Position numbers and translations under genes: made by a program. Source: Betaproteobacteria bacterium (GTDB taxonomy: Bacteria > Pseudomonadota > Gammaproteobacteria > Burkholderiales > SG8-39). Taken from it: a DNA stretch of 6,466 nucleotides. The number at the start of each line of letters is the position of its first letter. Positions within the stretch are counted from its first letter, which is position 1. Below are positions 5,881-6,466 of this stretch, one piece after another. The stretch lies in contig JAFAGU010000331.1 in assembly GCA_019237595.1 (NCBI GenBank), forward strand, positions 1 through 6,466, in the 5' to 3' direction. The notes under the pieces are model-generated. The model was not told where the DNA came from. It made no database searches and was given only the letters and a program-made list of their open reading frames with translations.

Positions 5881-6291
5881 ATGGCGTCCGAACATGTTGA
5901 TGTCGATTCGATGGAATGGACTTCTGCAGTTCCGTTTTATGGCCCTGCTGCGGTGCATGAGGGGAAGCACGTAGTGCAACTCAAAATTCTCAGTGATCAT
6001 CGCAATCAAGGCGGCGGTATCGCTTGGCTTGTCAAATTTTCACCACCGCCGGGCAAGCTCTTAAAAATCGTCGCGACCGCGCTATCGGACGAGCACGTGT
6101 TCCGCCTAGAGGGCGGCCGAGCCACTAAAAGTGGGAAACCCGCGCAGAAGACTGGCGGCTACAGCCTCAACCCGAAGGGACAACCGCACAGCGCGATGAT
6201 TGCGGAGGAATCGGTGTCTTTTATTGTCTACGCCGGCGAGCCCGATCAAATTAACGCGCTGGAAATCGTACCGATAAGCCCGGCTCGGTGA
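5881..6291 (+). CDS. Atypical small cupin-like protein
   Basis: The 136-residue product has the second cupin motif intact: G92-x5-P98-x-G100-x2-H103 (LNPKGQPHSA), followed by strands ending in SVSFIVYAGEPD. Motif 1 is recognisable from DEHVFRLEGG, with E71 and G78 at the usual E-x6-G spacing. The H-x-H that should precede it is replaced by V64-A-T66, so two of the four usual metal ligands are absent. Residues 1-50 form a first strand region containing GGGIAWLVKF, as in two-part small cupins. There is no signal peptide. Function is unknown: it may bind metal in a different way, or be a non-enzymatic ligand-binding barrel. It is not a close relative of the cupin at 3713. The strong ribosome site suggests efficient translation. 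Repeat copies flank it, one ending 34 bases before the start and one beginning 7 bases after the stop. Third positions are less GC-rich than in the phosphoesterase gene. Confidence 0.75.
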   Translation: MASEHVDVDSMEWTSAVPFYGPAAVHEGKHVVQLKILSDHRNQGGGIAWLVKFSPPPGKLLKIVATALSDEHVFRLEGGRATKSGKPAQKTGGYSLNPKGQPHSAMIAEESVSFIVYAGEPDQINALEIVPISPAR

Positions 6292-6360
6292 TCCGGGAAT
6301 GTCCGCTCTTGGCCGAAACCAGATGTAATGACAGCGAACGAACCGGAGCGGACGTTCGGA
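6292..6360 (+). repeat. Interspersed palindromic intergenic repeat, copy 5
   Basis: The core GTCCGCTCTTGGCCGAAACC starts at 6301; about 25 of 31 positions match copy 1. The inner CGGAC arm has decayed to CAGAT, but the outer arms are the best in the window. AATGTCCGCT (6298-6307) pairs with AGCGGACGTT (6347-6356) with one G-T wobble, and TCCG (6292-6295) pairs with CGGA (6357-6360) across a GG bulge. It begins directly after the cupin stop, so it could form the 3' end of that mRNA. Confidence 0.8.
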
Positions 6361-6364
6361 CGGT

Positions 6365-6466
6365 TCACGAAGCGTCGCGAGCGTTCGGGGCCGGTATTTC
6401 GTTGCTCTCATCGAGCATTCGCAGCGCTAGCTCCCAGGATTCCGCGCACACCAATTTCGCCGTTCG
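6365..6466 (-). CDS. Possible C-terminal end of a minus-strand gene (partial)
   Basis: The minus strand is open from the window edge (6466) to a TGA whose complement is at 6365-6367. It encodes 33 residues. They contain an amphipathic helix (ESWELALRMLDES) followed by EIPAPNARDAS. The composition is that of an ordinary protein, and the frame stops immediately outside repeat copy 5, as a real gene end would. The helix followed by EIPAP faintly recalls HicB-type antitoxin segments, but the piece is too short to call. The plus strand of the same segment is also open, so the coding strand is not certain. Confidence 0.33.
   Translation of the reverse strand, partial: RTAKLVCAESWELALRMLDESNEIPAPNARDAS

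Noticed and set aside
3635..6360. CRISPR array
   Set aside because: The repeat copies are separated by whole genes of variable length, not by short uniform spacers.
3561..6466. Integron cassette array: single genes each followed by a short imperfect palindrome
   Set aside because: The palindromes do not carry a consistent RYYYAAC/GTTRRRY core pair (only copy 1 has a GTTAGGT-like word), one copy is inverted, and no integrase is in the window. A REP-like interspersed repeat explains the data better.
6328..6466. Plus-strand frame starting in repeat copy 5 (MTANEPERTF) and open to the window edge
   Set aside because: Its start is supplied by the repeat, there is no Shine-Dalgarno, and the residues after the repeat look like an antisense shadow of the minus-strand frame. 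Treated as a probable spurious frame.

Overview
The window is bacterial, GC-rich chromosomal DNA, most likely from an environmental proteobacterium. The evidence is the three-PAS GGDEF-EAL architecture, the Shine-Dalgarno-led ATG and GTG starts, the DUF4124-like secreted protein, and a palindromic intergenic repeat of a type I associate with beta-, gamma- and alphaproteobacteria. I cannot name a genus. All complete genes lie on the plus strand. No RNA gene, transposase, integrase or CRISPR array was recognised.

Layout. (1) 1-87 is the C-terminal tail of a membrane protein, followed by a stem-loop. (2) 260-2713 encodes a large cytoplasmic PAS-PAS-PAS-GGDEF-EAL protein for cyclic-di-GMP turnover; every catalytic signature I can check is intact. 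(3) 2912-3304 encodes a very basic Lys/Arg-rich protein with a duplicated 11-residue block and an Ala/Pro/Lys tail. (4) 3342-3560 encodes a small protein of unknown function that ends in three consecutive TAG codons. (5) From 3561 onward there are four single-gene units: a ChrR-type cupin (3713-4036), a secreted matrixin-like metzincin protease (4124-4897), a calcineurin-like metallophosphoesterase (5015-5770) and a second, atypical cupin (5881-6291). (6) At the right edge a short minus-strand reading frame (6365-6466) may be the end of a gene running in from outside.

The most notable non-coding signal is an interspersed palindromic repeat of about 55-60 bp. Copies lie at about 3635, 4051, 4956 (inverted), 5788 and 6299, that is, in every gene boundary from 3561 to the right edge. 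Its core is a GTCCGCT arm, a TGGCCGA centre, a CGGAC arm, an AATGA box and, in the better copies, a terminal AGCGGAC arm. Copies sit 14-34 nt upstream of four start codons, so they would lie in the 5' leaders or between cistrons. A weaker half-copy may lie at 2735.

The genes do not form an obvious pathway. The cyclic-di-GMP protein is a self-contained sensor and effector. The four genes on the right have unrelated predicted functions, different base composition and separate repeat-containing spacers. They look like an accessory stretch of independently acquired or independently expressed genes, not a single operon-encoded system. I see no convincing evidence for a wholly new multi-gene system. 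The best leads are the repeat family, the DUF4124-like/matrixin fusion, the basic repeat protein and the cupin with a degraded metal site.
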